Shown here: positions 54,215-63,764 of the stretch, piece after piece
Layout: every line of letters starts with the position of its first letter
Position numbering within the stretch: position 1 is the stretch's first letter
Origin: Salipaludibacillus neizhouensis
GTDB taxonomy: Bacteria > Bacillota > Bacilli > Bacillales > Salisediminibacteriaceae
Length of the DNA stretch: 64,000 bases
Assembly (NCBI RefSeq): GCF_002886185.1
Contig: NZ_KZ614146.1
Coordinates: forward strand, 749,234-813,233
Reading direction: 5' to 3'
Notes under the pieces: generated by a model
What the model was told of the DNA's origin: nothing
Seen by the model: the letters and a program-made list of their open reading frames with translations, nothing else
Database searches by the model: none
Made by a program: the position numbers and the translations under genes

Positions 54215-56040
54215 AACCACTTTTAAAGTTTTGCGGTATGATGAATGAAAAAGATTATAAAAAGGCAGTAGCATCAAATACTGATCTCATTGGCTTTATT
54301 TTTGCTCCCAGCAAACGACAGGTCGATCCAGGTGAAGTTGGTCAATGGGCAACTGAAACACCTGCAAGCCCCCATCAGAAGCTTGTAGGTGTGTTTGTAA
54401 ATGAAACAGTCGAAAAAATTGCAAGGGTTGTTCAGGATGCGAAAATAGACATCGTTCAATGTCACGGTAATGAATCTGTTGAAGAAATTCGAACTGTAAA
54501 GAGTTTTACAGGTGTGGACGTGTATAAGACGATCCATCATAACGACAGAGCTCTAGAAGAAATGAAAAAATACAGTTCTGTTGTCGATGGTTACCTTATT
54601 GATACGAAGACGGCAAATGCTTGGGGGGGCTCCGGAATTGCTTTTGACTGGGAGGCGATACCGAGTTATACCAAGGAGGCAGCTCGACAAGGCGTTCCTT
54701 GCCTGATCGCTGGTGGAGTGAAATTAGACAATATTCAAGCTCTATTAAAATATAACCCTTTAGGAATTGATCTATCTTCTGGGATTGAAACAAATGGGGA
54801 AAAGGATGAAAGGAAGATGAGTGGAATGACAAAAGCAGTGAATGAAACGTATCAACAACCTGATCATTTAGGACGATTTGGTCCATTTGGTGGAAAGTAT
54901 GTTCCCGAAACTTTAATGTACGCATTGGAAGAATTAGAAAAAGCTTATGAAGAAGTGAAACATGATGAGAACTTTTCAGCAGAATTACTGAGGGAAATGA
55001 AAGAATATTCAGGCCGACCGACTGCGTTAACGAAGGCAGAAAGGTTGTCCAATCATTATGGTGGTGCGACAATTTATTTAAAAAGGGAAGATTTGAATCA
55101 TACTGGCGCTCATAAAATTAACAATGCTTTAGCACAAGGACTTCTTGCAATAAAAATGGGGAAGAAACAAATTATTGCTGAAACCGGTGCTGGTCAGCAT
55201 GGAGTAGCTTCTGCAACAGTAGCTGCGAGGTTCGGTTTATCATGTAAAGTATTTATGGGAGCGGAAGATATGCGCCGCCAGGAATTAAATGTTTTCCGTA
55301 TGCGGCTTCTTGGAGCTGAAGTGATTGAAGTCCATTCAGGAGGCAAAACATTAAAGGATGCGACAAATGAAGCGATCAGACATTGGGTAGCTAATGTACA
55401 TGATACGTTTTATCTGATCGGCAGTGTCGTCGGTCCACATCCTTATCCGATGATGGTGCGTGATTTTCAGAGTGTCATTGGCGAAGAAACGAAATCTCAG
55501 TTAGCTGAGAGAATTGGTCGCTTACCAGACGAAGTTGTTGCGTGTGTTGGTGGAGGAAGTAATGCAATGGGAATGTTTTATCCGTTTATCAATGACGATG
55601 TCGCTTTAACAGGCGTTGAAGCGGCTGGAAAAGGTACGGATACTTCGGAACATGCGGCTACACTTACAAAAGGTCGAAAAGGTGTGCTTCATGGATCGCT
55701 ATCGTACTTGTTACAGGATGAACACGGAAATATTATTGAGCCATATTCTATTTCAGCCGGATTGGATTATCCGGGAATTGGACCAGAGCATGCTCATTTA
55801 AGAGATACTGGCCGCGTGAAATATGAAGCGGTAACCGATTCAGAGGCAATGGCTGCATTAGAAGATCTTTGTAAATTAGAAGGAATTCTTCCGGCAATTG
55901 AAACTGCTCATGCACTCGCTTATGTTCGTAAACAAGCACCAAAAATGAACAAGGATGATGTATTACTCGTTTGTCTATCAGGTCGGGGAGATAAAGATGT
56001 TCATACGATACAGGAAGTTCTCGGGGGTGACAAAGAATGA
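54211..56040 (+). CDS. trpFB: TrpF-TrpB fusion: phosphoribosylanthranilate isomerase / tryptophan synthase beta
   Basis: One open frame of 609 residues joins two enzymes normally made separately. Residues 1-202 are TrpF, a TIM barrel with C8 in KFCGM, D131 in [14 protein letters not shown] and the phosphate loop [15 protein letters not shown]. Residues from M203 are TrpB, with [15 protein letters not shown], the PLP lysine K302 in [26 protein letters not shown] and LSGRGDKD. The TrpF part lacks its usual final helix; the junction [15 protein letters not shown] may replace it. At the junction AAAGGAAG and ATG 54817 persist, a relic ribosome site that might also allow separate TrpB. Overlaps trpC and trpA by four bases each. 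Confidence 0.93.
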   Translation: MKPLLKFCGMMNEKDYKKAVASNTDLIGFIFAPSKRQVDPGEVGQWATETPASPHQKLVGVFVNETVEKIARVVQDAKIDIVQCHGNESVEEIRTVKSFTGVDVYKTIHHNDRALEEMKKYSSVVDGYLIDTKTANAWGGSGIAFDWEAIPSYTKEAARQGVPCLIAGGVKLDNIQALLKYNPLGIDLSSGIETNGEKDERKMSGMTKAVNETYQQPDHLGRFGPFGGKYVPETLMYALEELEKAYEEVKHDENFSAELLREMKEYSGRPTALTKAERLSNHYGGATIYLKREDLNHTGAHKINNALAQGLLAIKMGKKQIIAETGAGQHGVASATVAARFGLSCKVFMGAEDMRRQELNVFRMRLLGAEVIEVHSGGKTLKDATNEAIRHWVANVHDTFYLIGSVVGPHPYPMMVRDFQSVIGEETKSQLAERIGRLPDEVVACVGGGSNAMGMFYPFINDDVALTGVEAAGKGTDTSEHAATLTKGRKGVLHGSLSYLLQDEHGNIIEPYSISAGLDYPGIGPEHAHLRDTGRVKYEAVTDSEAMAALEDLCKLEGILPAIETAHALAYVRKQAPKMNKDDVLLVCLSGRGDKDVHTIQEVLGGDKE

Positions 56041-56834
56041 ACCGAATAAAAAAGAGCAATTTTCAGGATAAAAAAGATAGATTTGTCCCATACATTATGA
56101 GTGGAGATCCTAGTTATGATGCTGCAATCGATATTGCTTTAGAGCTTCAGAATGCTGGCGTAGATGCATTAGAATGGGGAGTTCCGTTTAGTGATCCTTT
56201 AGCGGATGGTCCTGTGATACAAGCGGCGGGAGACCGGTCTAGAAACGCTGGTGGCAGTTTGACAAGCGCGTTGAAAGGAATTAAAGAAGCAAGAACAAGA
56301 GGACTTGAGCTACCGGTTGTGCTTTTTACGTATGTCAATCCAGTTCTGTCGTATGGAATCGAAAATGTTGTTTCGGCAATGCGGGAAGCAGATATTGATG
56401 GGATCTTAATTCCTGACTTACCGTTTGAAGAAAGTGAAGAGCTTCGTGAGCTTTGCGGGAAAGAGGATATTTCTGTTATTTCTCTTATAGCTCCAAGTTC
56501 CAAGCACCGAATGGAAAAAATCAGTAGACTCGGCGACGGTTTTCTTTACTACGTAACTTCTTTAGGGGTCACAGGCACTAGACAAAGTTTTTCTGATGAC
56601 TTGGCAGCCTCTATTGAAACATTAAAAACCACAGCAACCGTTCCTGTTCTAGCAGGGTTTGGGATTTCTACACGAGAACATGTTCAGCATTTTCAATCAA
56701 TTGCAGATGGTGTAATTGTAGGGAGTGCGTTAGTGAAATTTATTGGAGAGCGAAATTTGCTTTTGCAAGAGGAAGAAACAAAACAAAAAGCACTTGAAGA
56801 GATTAAAGAATTTGTACAAGAACTCATTTCGTAA
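56037..56834 (+). CDS. trpA: Tryptophan synthase alpha subunit
   Basis: TIM-barrel lyase of 265 residues that releases indole for TrpB. Catalytic glutamate in [16 protein letters not shown] (about 46-61), the aspartate in [15 protein letters not shown], and the phosphate loops GVTGTR and AGFGIST. Last trp gene; hisC follows 43 bases later without a terminator. Confidence 0.97.
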   Translation: MNRIKKSNFQDKKDRFVPYIMSGDPSYDAAIDIALELQNAGVDALEWGVPFSDPLADGPVIQAAGDRSRNAGGSLTSALKGIKEARTRGLELPVVLFTYVNPVLSYGIENVVSAMREADIDGILIPDLPFEESEELRELCGKEDISVISLIAPSSKHRMEKISRLGDGFLYYVTSLGVTGTRQSFSDDLAASIETLKTTATVPVLAGFGISTREHVQHFQSIADGVIVGSALVKFIGERNLLLQEEETKQKALEEIKEFVQELIS

Positions 56835-56877
56835 TAGTATAGAAGTAAATACAGTCGATTAGGTGGGGGAGATATCA

Positions 56878-57960
56878 TTGAACATTAAATCATCTATGGT
56901 TGGTCTTCAGCCATATCAACCAGGTAAACCGATAGAAGAAGTGAAGCGTGAACTGGGATTAAAAGAAGTGATCAAATTAGCGTCGAACGAAAATCCATAT
57001 GGTAGTTCACCAAGCGTAGAAAAAGCTATCATGGAGGAATTTCAAAATATTGCTGTTTATCCAGATGGCTACGCGCAGGAATTGCGAACGAAAACCGCTA
57101 ATTTGCTCGGTGTAAACGAACAGCAACTTATATTTGGGAATGGATCAGACGAAATTATTTTAATTTTATGTCGTTCTTTTCTAACAAATGAAGACAACAT
57201 TGTCATTGCAGACCCAACTTTTTCTCAATATGCTCATAATGCTGTAATTGAAGGAACAGAAATAAAGGCCGTTCCATTAAACAATGGCGTACATGACTTG
57301 GATGAGATGCATAAAGCGATCGATGATAATACAAAAATGGTGTTTGTATGTAACCCGAACAACCCTACTGGAACATACGTCAATGAAGATGCATTTATGT
57401 CATTTCTAAAAAAGGTGCCAAAAGATGTCCTTGTTGTAAGCGATGAAGCTTATTATGAATATGTTACAGCAGAAGACTATCCATCCACATTGCCGTTGTT
57501 GAAGGATTATCCTAATTTAATGATTTTACGTACGTTTTCAAAGGCATACGGACTTGCATCTTTGCGAGTTGGATACGGGATCGGCAGCGAAAAATTAATT
57601 AGGGAAATTGATCCTGGCAGAGGGCCGTTTAATACGAATACTATTGCTCAAAAAGCAGCATTAACTGCCTTGGAGGATCAAGAATTTATTGAATCATGTT
57701 ACCGGAAAAACAAGACAGAATTAGCGAAGTATGTTGACTTTTGTGAGAAAAATGGTTTTGATTACTATCCGTCACAAGCAAATTTTATCTTAATGGATTT
57801 AAGAAAACCAGGCAGCGATATCTTTCAATATTTATTGTCGAAAGGGTTTATTACTAGAAATGGAGAGGCATTAGGATTCCCAACCTCTATTCGGATTACA
57901 GTAGGAACACCTGAACAGAATGATAAAATTATTGAAGAATTAACGAATTGGCTCGTATAG
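56878..57960 (+). CDS. hisC: Histidinol-phosphate / aromatic aminotransferase
   Basis: PLP aminotransferase of 360 residues, fold type I. ASNENPYG (about 35-42), NPNNPTGTY, SDEAYYEY and the PLP lysine in TFSKAYGLASLRVGYG. In B. subtilis the hisC product of this operon serves both histidine and tyrosine/phenylalanine synthesis, which explains its place between trpA and tyrA. TTG 56878 is chosen behind GGGGGAGAT, giving the family N-terminus; GTG 56863 is within that site. Confidence 0.95.
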   Translation: MNIKSSMVGLQPYQPGKPIEEVKRELGLKEVIKLASNENPYGSSPSVEKAIMEEFQNIAVYPDGYAQELRTKTANLLGVNEQQLIFGNGSDEIILILCRSFLTNEDNIVIADPTFSQYAHNAVIEGTEIKAVPLNNGVHDLDEMHKAIDDNTKMVFVCNPNNPTGTYVNEDAFMSFLKKVPKDVLVVSDEAYYEYVTAEDYPSTLPLLKDYPNLMILRTFSKAYGLASLRVGYGIGSEKLIREIDPGRGPFNTNTIAQKAALTALEDQEFIESCYRKNKTELAKYVDFCEKNGFDYYPSQANFILMDLRKPGSDIFQYLLSKGFITRNGEALGFPTSIRITVGTPEQNDKIIEELTNWLV

Positions 57961-57970
57961 GAGGAACACT

Positions 57971-59074
57971 GTGAGGACACGTATATTTATTATCGGGCTG
58001 GGTCTAATAGGTGGCTCCCTCGCTCTTGCAATTAAAAAAGGTTATCCGGAAGCAATTATTGTTGGATACGATATTGATCCTGGTGCCAGAAGACTAGCCA
58101 AAAGTCTACAAATTATAGATGAATCAGTAACTTCTGTGTCTGAAGCAGCTTCTGAGGCAGATACAATTATTTTATCAACTCCAGTTGACAGCTCTATCCA
58201 GATTTTGAAAGAGCTGACGAATCTTCCTCTAAAAAAGGGCAGTGTAATTACTGATGTAGGCAGTACGAAACAAACAATCGTAGAGAAGGGGCAACAGCTT
58301 TTAGAAAAAGGTGTTTATTTCATTGGCGGCCATCCAATGGCAGGATCTCATAAGACTGGTGTCGAAGCATCTAGAGAGCATCTATTTGAAAATGCCTTTT
58401 ACATATTAACACCAACTGCTGACGTTCCTTCTGCAAAAGTGATTCAGCTTCAAAATTTGTTGAAAGTAACACAAGCGAAATTTATCCAGTTAGATCCTAA
58501 AACACATGATAAGTTTGCAGGTCTTATAAGTCATTTTCCACATATCATTGCTTCTGGATTAGTACATCAAATGACGAAACTAGGGGAACAAGACCCTTTA
58601 GTCTCACAATTAGCAGCCGGTGGTTTTCGGGATATAACGAGAATAGCTTCTGCATCTCCGACCATGTGGCGTGATATTTTACTGCACAATCAAGAAACGT
58701 TATTGGAAATGCTAGGTGAATGGCAAGATATTATGAAAGAAGTAGAAAGTATGTTAATTGATAAGGATGAGGAGAAAATATACGCTTACTTTTCCGATGC
58801 GAAAGATGCACGGGATCAATTGCCATCAAAGAAAAAAGGAGCACTTCTACCGTTCTATGACCTTTTCGTAGATGTTCCTGACCACCCTGGGGTGATTTCA
58901 GATGTGACAGCTTTGCTGGCAGAAGCAAATATTAGTATCACAAATATCAGAATTATTGAAGCCAGGGAAGATATTATGGGGGTACTGCGTTTAAGCTTTC
59001 GCTCAGAAGATGACTTGACTCTTGCTAAAGAACAATTAAAAGTACACATGTATGAGACATACGATGCACCATAA
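57971..59074 (+). CDS. tyrA: Prephenate dehydrogenase with ACT domain
   Basis: Enzyme of 367 residues making 4-hydroxyphenylpyruvate for tyrosine. Nucleotide loop IGLGLIGGSLALA (about 8-20), GGHPMAGSHKTG with the catalytic histidine, and DKFAGLISHFPHIIAS. A C-terminal ACT domain (about 295-365, DHPGVISDVTALLAEANI) suggests feedback by tyrosine. GTG start after GGAGGAAC. Eleven bases from hisC. Confidence 0.96.
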   Translation: MRTRIFIIGLGLIGGSLALAIKKGYPEAIIVGYDIDPGARRLAKSLQIIDESVTSVSEAASEADTIILSTPVDSSIQILKELTNLPLKKGSVITDVGSTKQTIVEKGQQLLEKGVYFIGGHPMAGSHKTGVEASREHLFENAFYILTPTADVPSAKVIQLQNLLKVTQAKFIQLDPKTHDKFAGLISHFPHIIASGLVHQMTKLGEQDPLVSQLAAGGFRDITRIASASPTMWRDILLHNQETLLEMLGEWQDIMKEVESMLIDKDEEKIYAYFSDAKDARDQLPSKKKGALLPFYDLFVDVPDHPGVISDVTALLAEANISITNIRIIEAREDIMGVLRLSFRSEDDLTLAKEQLKVHMYETYDAP

Positions 59075-59086
59075 AGGGGGAGACCT

Positions 59087-60385
59087 ATGAGCCAGCAACT
59101 TGTGGAACCATTGAAACAATCGTTACAAGGGACAATTGAAATTCCTGGTGACAAATCCATCAGTCATCGAGCAGTGTTATTTGCTTCACTAGCAGAGGGA
59201 AAAACAACGATATACGGCTTTTTACGTGGGGATGACTGTTTAAGCACAATTGCCTGTATGAAATCTTTAGGCATTAAAATCGAAGAGAATGAGGATTATA
59301 TTGTAGTTCACGGTAAGGGACTTCAAGGTTTTCAGGAACCACAGAGTATTTTGGATGTCGGGAATTCAGGAACAACAATTCGACTTTTATCAGGTGTACT
59401 TGCAGGCCAGGAGTTTTCTTCGGTTCTTATTGGGGATGATTCTATTGCGAAACGCCCTATGGCGAGGGTTACAGGTCCTTTAAAAATGATGAATGCAACG
59501 ATTGATGGCAGAAGCTTAGCCTCTTATACACCGTTACATATAAGGGGAGGTAGTTTAAAGGGAATAGATTATCATTCGCCTGTTGCGAGTGCACAGGTTA
59601 AATCAGCAATACTGCTTGCAGGATTATATGCATCTGGAACTACGAAAGTGACAGAACCATCTAAGTCCAGAGATCACTCAGAGAGGATGCTGGAGAGCTT
59701 TGGCGTTCATTTAGAGGTTACTGAGAAATCTGTTTCACTAGTAGGAGGACAGAAGTTGCAAGGGACGACCGTTCAGGTTCCAGGTGACATATCCTCGGCA
59801 GCATTTATGCTAGTTGCTGGAGCAGTAGTTCCCGGAAGTGACATTACGCTGAAAAATGTTGGCATAAACCCTACACGATCAGGAATGATCGATGTATTAC
59901 TTGAGATGGGAGCTAACCTTGAAATTTTGAACAAAAGGCGCTTTGGAAGTGAACCTGTAGCTGATTTAAGGATTCAATATTCCGCGTTAAAAGGGACTAC
60001 TATTAGCGGTGATCTGATTCCAAGATTGATTGATGAGATACCCGCAATTGCTGTTCTGGCTTCTCAAGCTGCAGGGAAAACAGTAATTAAGGATGCTGAA
60101 GAGTTAAAAGTTAAAGAGACAAATCGAATTGATACGGTTGTAAATCAGCTTAAGATACTGGGAGTAGGTATTGAAGCAACAGATGACGGTATGATTATTC
60201 ATGGAAATTCAGTTATTTCTGGTGGAACTGTAGAAAGTTTTCATGATCATCGAATCGGCATGGCGATGGCTTTGTGCGGATTAATTTCAAAAGGAAATGT
60301 AACAGTAAAAGATACGGATGCGATTGCCGTTTCCTATCCAACTTTTTTTGAAGATCTACGGGGTCTTATGAAAGAAGTTAACTAG
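59087..60385 (+). CDS. aroA: 3-phosphoshikimate 1-carboxyvinyltransferase (EPSP synthase)
   Basis: Enzyme of 432 residues, sixth step of the shikimate pathway (aroE in old B. subtilis names). [19 protein letters not shown] (about 22-40), [15 protein letters not shown] (about 87-101) and KVKETNRI near the C-terminus are the signature regions. GNSGTT in place of GNAGT places it with the class II enzymes of Gram-positive bacteria. Last gene of the aromatic supraoperon, followed by a hairpin. Confidence 0.96.
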   Translation: MSQQLVEPLKQSLQGTIEIPGDKSISHRAVLFASLAEGKTTIYGFLRGDDCLSTIACMKSLGIKIEENEDYIVVHGKGLQGFQEPQSILDVGNSGTTIRLLSGVLAGQEFSSVLIGDDSIAKRPMARVTGPLKMMNATIDGRSLASYTPLHIRGGSLKGIDYHSPVASAQVKSAILLAGLYASGTTKVTEPSKSRDHSERMLESFGVHLEVTEKSVSLVGGQKLQGTTVQVPGDISSAAFMLVAGAVVPGSDITLKNVGINPTRSGMIDVLLEMGANLEILNKRRFGSEPVADLRIQYSALKGTTISGDLIPRLIDEIPAIAVLASQAAGKTVIKDAEELKVKETNRIDTVVNQLKILGVGIEATDDGMIIHGNSVISGGTVESFHDHRIGMAMALCGLISKGNVTVKDTDAIAVSYPTFFEDLRGLMKEVN

Positions 60386-60393
60386 ATTAGTAT

Positions 60394-60436
60394 GAGGGTG
60401 TTTCATCCGGTCTTTTTGACCTTGTGAGGCACCCTC
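60394..60436 (+). terminator. Terminator after aroA
   Basis: GAGGGTG pairs with CACCCTC, with an inner GGTC / GACC hairpin. The T-run is weak (TATTCATTATTTTA). Confidence 0.6.
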
Positions 60437-60517
60437 TATTCATTATTTTAGTACAAATGGACATATACACTGCTCTTCTAACATAGCTTGTCTATAAAAA
60501 GGATGGGGTGGAGTTAA

Positions 60518-61429
60518 ATGGAATACGTGATGCCAGTTTGGGACGAAAAAACAGGAAGAAATAAAGTGATTCAAATAGAAAACCGATCAATCCGTTACTA
60601 TAATAAGGCATTTTCCAAGAAGAATATTATGACCCTGGACACAACAACTTTTGATGTTAGGGCAGGTAAAGTTACTATGGATGCCGATATAAGTAATGCC
60701 TATATTAGAGGAGAAGGCGTTTCATATTCTAAAAGATTACTATTAGGTGGTTATTCTTCATTTATACACATTGTTGATATTTCTTATGAAAGTCAAACCG
60801 ATGTCATATTAGATAAATCCAGAAGAGCCTTAATGAACTGTCCTCTTGACTATATTCATGGTGTTCGATTGCCCATTACTAAATTAACTCCATCATGGAT
60901 CAGACTTCTTAAAAATCATTCCATCTTTTTAATTTGTATTAAACCCAAAACAGTAGAATCCTTATTAAGCATTCCATGGGGAAGGATTTTAGAGGCAGCA
61001 TTTCCTAAACGTATGATGTTTGTACTTGATCCTGACATAGAAACAGAAAATGAAAAGGGATTAAAAGAAATAGAACAAGCCTGGAGCCGATTGATTACTA
61101 GATTTTCAATAAACAGTTTTATGGAAATTTCCTCATTCACGAATGATTTGCCTTTGTTGTTTTTGAAGAGGATGGGACTCTATCCGCATAAAGGGAGCTT
61201 CGATTCTGGCAGTGATGCAGATTACTTTATGTATGAGAAAAATGATCCCATGAAAAATAAATATATAGCTCCGGCAATTATCGTACAAAAAGGAGAAATA
61301 TTGAAGGCTGGAACTTCTTGGTATCTGGACAATAAAAAAGGGAAAGAATTAAAATATATTATTCCAGAGCAATTACTCTCGATTGAAAATATTCATCGGT
61401 ATCAGATCGAAAGAAGCAAATTTAGTTAA
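60518..61429 (+). CDS. Amidohydrolase-like protein lacking metal ligands
   Basis: Protein of 303 residues, not part of the B. subtilis locus. Its ends look like the composite beta domain of amidohydrolases: VIQIENRSI..FDVRAGKVTMDADI near the N-terminus and GLYPHKGSFDSGSDADYFMY followed by IIVQKGEIL near the C-terminus. Where a working enzyme has HxH after the first strand it reads FIHIVD, and the other metal histidines, lysine and aspartate are not seen; the middle is about 100 residues shorter than a full barrel. Probably catalytically dead or repurposed. Placed between aroA and ypiA on the plus strand, ribosome site GGGGTGG. The family link is inference. Confidence 0.6.
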   Translation: MEYVMPVWDEKTGRNKVIQIENRSIRYYNKAFSKKNIMTLDTTTFDVRAGKVTMDADISNAYIRGEGVSYSKRLLLGGYSSFIHIVDISYESQTDVILDKSRRALMNCPLDYIHGVRLPITKLTPSWIRLLKNHSIFLICIKPKTVESLLSIPWGRILEAAFPKRMMFVLDPDIETENEKGLKEIEQAWSRLITRFSINSFMEISSFTNDLPLLFLKRMGLYPHKGSFDSGSDADYFMYEKNDPMKNKYIAPAIIVQKGEILKAGTSWYLDNKKGKELKYIIPEQLLSIENIHRYQIERSKFS

Positions 61430-61512
61430 CTTGTTAGAATCGAACTAGTTGACTCATTCCATGTGTCCGTTAAAATGAAAGAAACGAAATGATGAAAGGA
61501 AGCTTATTTACA

Positions 61513-62784
61513 ATGTATGAAAAATTAGCAAATGCAATTAAACTTATCGAAGAAGGTCAACATGAAGATGGCCTGACACAAATAGATACCTTGGTTAATG
61601 AACCAGAAACAGATGACGAAACGAAGAGGACTATTGCAGAATTATATTTTGAACTAGGTTTAGTAGACCGTTCTATTGTAATTGTGGAAGAATTAATGTT
61701 TCAGTATCCTGAACATGGAGAACTCTTTGCTTTTGCAGCAGAGTGTTACAGTGAGTTGGGAAAAGAAGATGAAGCAATCGATATGTTAACGGAAATTAAG
61801 CAAGATGATGATTCTTATATTCAAGCACAATTATTACTAGCAGATCTTTACGAAAGTCAAGGATTAGAAGAAGTTGCGGAACAAAAATTAATCGAGGCTT
61901 TGAAAAATGAACCGAACGACTCCGTCTTACAATTTGGCTTAGGAGAGTTCTATCTCAATCGGGGAGATTATAACCACGCTATATCATACTATAGAAAAGC
62001 GATTCATCAAGGCGATCTTCCTGATGAGCTTCCAATTCAACCCCAGTTGAGATTAGCCGAAGCATATAGTGCTACAGGAGAATTCGAAGATGCTCTACTT
62101 TATTATAAAGAAGGATTAGATGAAGAAGAAACGACAGATGGCCTATTTGGATATGGCTTTACAGCACTTCAGCTGGAAGACTATGAAACGTCAGTTAAGG
62201 CTTTTAACAGACTTCTTGAGATGGATCCGGATTACACAACTGTATACTCTTACTTAGCTAAGGCGTTTATTGCGCTCAATCAACGAGAAGAAGCGATGAC
62301 CGTATTGCAGGATGGCATTAAGAAAGATGAATTTAACGAAGACTTATATTTGGAACTGGCAAGGCTCCATCTAAAAAGTGGAGAAAATAAAGAGGGCAGG
62401 CAGTATCTCGAAAAGGTTATCGCATTAAATCCATCGAATGTTACAGCAGTAAAAGAACTTCTGGCTTATTTTGAGGAAAACGAAGATTTTGAAAGTGTAT
62501 TGGAATTGTTGAGTTTTTTGGATGACTACAATGAATATGACCCTGTCTACGAGCGTTATAGAGGTAAGGCGCTATTTGAGGATGACCAAGTCGAGGAAGC
62601 TTTGGAGGCCTATGAAGTTGCTCTTAATTCTTTAACAAGAGACGATGCTTTATTGGAAGAAGCTGCTTTTACATTTTTAGCAAGCAATAAAAAAGAAAAA
62701 GGAATTAATTTACTTGAAGAATTATTTAAGGCTTATCCAGAACGTTATGATATTGAAGAAAGACTCATTGATCTTAAAGATTAA
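61513..62784 (+). CDS. ypiA: Tetratricopeptide repeat protein YpiA
   Basis: Acidic protein of 423 residues made almost wholly of TPR helical repeats (about ten), for example the units at LLADLYESQGLEEVAEQKLI and FGLGEFYLNRGDYNHAISYY. No catalytic domain or membrane segment. Position between aroA and ypiB equals YpiA of B. subtilis; role unknown, likely protein-protein scaffolding. ATG 61513 is chosen as the family-like MYEKL start; ATG 61489 precedes the AAAGGAAG site. Confidence 0.88.
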   Translation: MYEKLANAIKLIEEGQHEDGLTQIDTLVNEPETDDETKRTIAELYFELGLVDRSIVIVEELMFQYPEHGELFAFAAECYSELGKEDEAIDMLTEIKQDDDSYIQAQLLLADLYESQGLEEVAEQKLIEALKNEPNDSVLQFGLGEFYLNRGDYNHAISYYRKAIHQGDLPDELPIQPQLRLAEAYSATGEFEDALLYYKEGLDEEETTDGLFGYGFTALQLEDYETSVKAFNRLLEMDPDYTTVYSYLAKAFIALNQREEAMTVLQDGIKKDEFNEDLYLELARLHLKSGENKEGRQYLEKVIALNPSNVTAVKELLAYFEENEDFESVLELLSFLDDYNEYDPVYERYRGKALFEDDQVEEALEAYEVALNSLTRDDALLEEAAFTFLASNKKEKGINLLEELFKAYPERYDIEERLIDLKD

Positions 62785-62870
62785 TAATGATATTTGGTAA
62801 TAAATACAAGATCTTATTTGAGGTTTTCATTTGCTCAATTATAAGTAAAAAACATTACCTCAAATCGTTA

Positions 62871-62932
62871 AGAAATTATCCAAGGAAACAATAAAAAAAT
62901 TATCAAAAAAAAAGGATTTAACGATAATTTCT
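62871..62932 (+). promoter_or_regulatory. Inverted repeat in the ypiA-ypiB gap
   Basis: AGAAATTATC (62871) and GATAATTTCT (62923) are a 10-bp inverted repeat; AAATTATC occurs again at 62897 between them. The DNA is A-tract rich. It lies about 100 bases before ypiB and could be an operator for the ypiB-ypiF (and downstream qcr) transcript. No T-run follows. Confidence 0.3.
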
Positions 62933-63034
62933 CGAATAAGTATATATAGCAATACCATTATTACTTATTAGTCATGAAGAAAAGAAATGTAAGCTGTCCC
63001 TAAATTGTTTATAATATAAGAGGGAGGGATTCTG

Positions 63035-63583
63035 ATGGAAAATTCAGTTCCTGTCATGGAGAAGCGAGACTTTCTTAAATGGTTTTTAGAGGAATACCAA
63101 TTGAAACGTCGAGAATGTGCATGGTTACTTAATTTCTTAATGAGTGATGATATTTTAATTGAACGTGTTCATTTTGTTGAACAAGCAGAGCATTGTCCTA
63201 AAGCGCTGATGATATCGGCGAATAATGTAGAGCATGTGCCGTTTGCATTTCATAAAAATCAACATGTTACGATGGATGCTGAAAAGTCTTTTCATGATAT
63301 CCGATTGAATAGAAATGAGGATATTTTTATTCAATTGAATTTTAAAAACAAGCAAAAAATACCGCAATACTTAGCTGTGTTAGAAGAAAACCCATATTTG
63401 CCTATCAATGAAGAGGAAGAAAATGTTCAAAGCTTATTAGCCGAGATGATCTTAGACGAGTCGTTACGGCATCACAAAATGAAAATGCTTGAAGGCTGTA
63501 TTGATGAGGCCCTTATGAGTGGTGATAAATTGTCTTTCCGGAACCTGGCTGAACAATATAGTGCACTCAAAGCCCTTGAGTAA
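63035..63583 (+). CDS. ypiB: UPF0302 protein YpiB
   Basis: Protein of 182 residues matching the YpiB family: KRDFLKWFL, RRECAWLLNFL, a central beta segment (HFVEQAEHCPKALMIS) and a C-terminal IDEAL-like region LIDxALxxxDKxxFxxL seen as CIDEALMSGDKLSFRNLAEQY. Function unknown; always next to ypiF and the menaquinol:cytochrome c reductase genes in Bacillus. Strong GGGAGGG before ATG. TATAAT at 63010 may be its promoter -10. Confidence 0.9.
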   Translation: MENSVPVMEKRDFLKWFLEEYQLKRRECAWLLNFLMSDDILIERVHFVEQAEHCPKALMISANNVEHVPFAFHKNQHVTMDAEKSFHDIRLNRNEDIFIQLNFKNKQKIPQYLAVLEENPYLPINEEEENVQSLLAEMILDESLRHHKMKMLEGCIDEALMSGDKLSFRNLAEQYSALKALE

Positions 63584-63595
63584 AAGGGCTTTTCG
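63569..63595 (+). terminator. Terminator overlapping the ypiB stop
   Basis: AAAGCCCTT pairs with AAGGGCTTT, and the stop codon lies in the loop. The T-run is short (TTTT). Confidence 0.7.
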
Positions 63596-63764
63596 TTATT
63601 GAATAGAGGATATTTCAAAAAAAATAATGACTTTTGACACGTACTTTGAAGCAATCCGTATAGAAGACAGCTTCTTTACGAAGCATCATGGGAAGACCTC
63701 ATTGATGATTAAGAGATTGTGGCTGAAATATTTAACAGGATGTAGATAAAGGAGATTGGAAAAA

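Noticed and set aside
54596-55072. Minus-strand open frame of 158 codons opposite trpF-trpB
   Set aside because: Composition-driven shadow of trpB; no start signal and a translation dominated by His, Leu and Ser runs.
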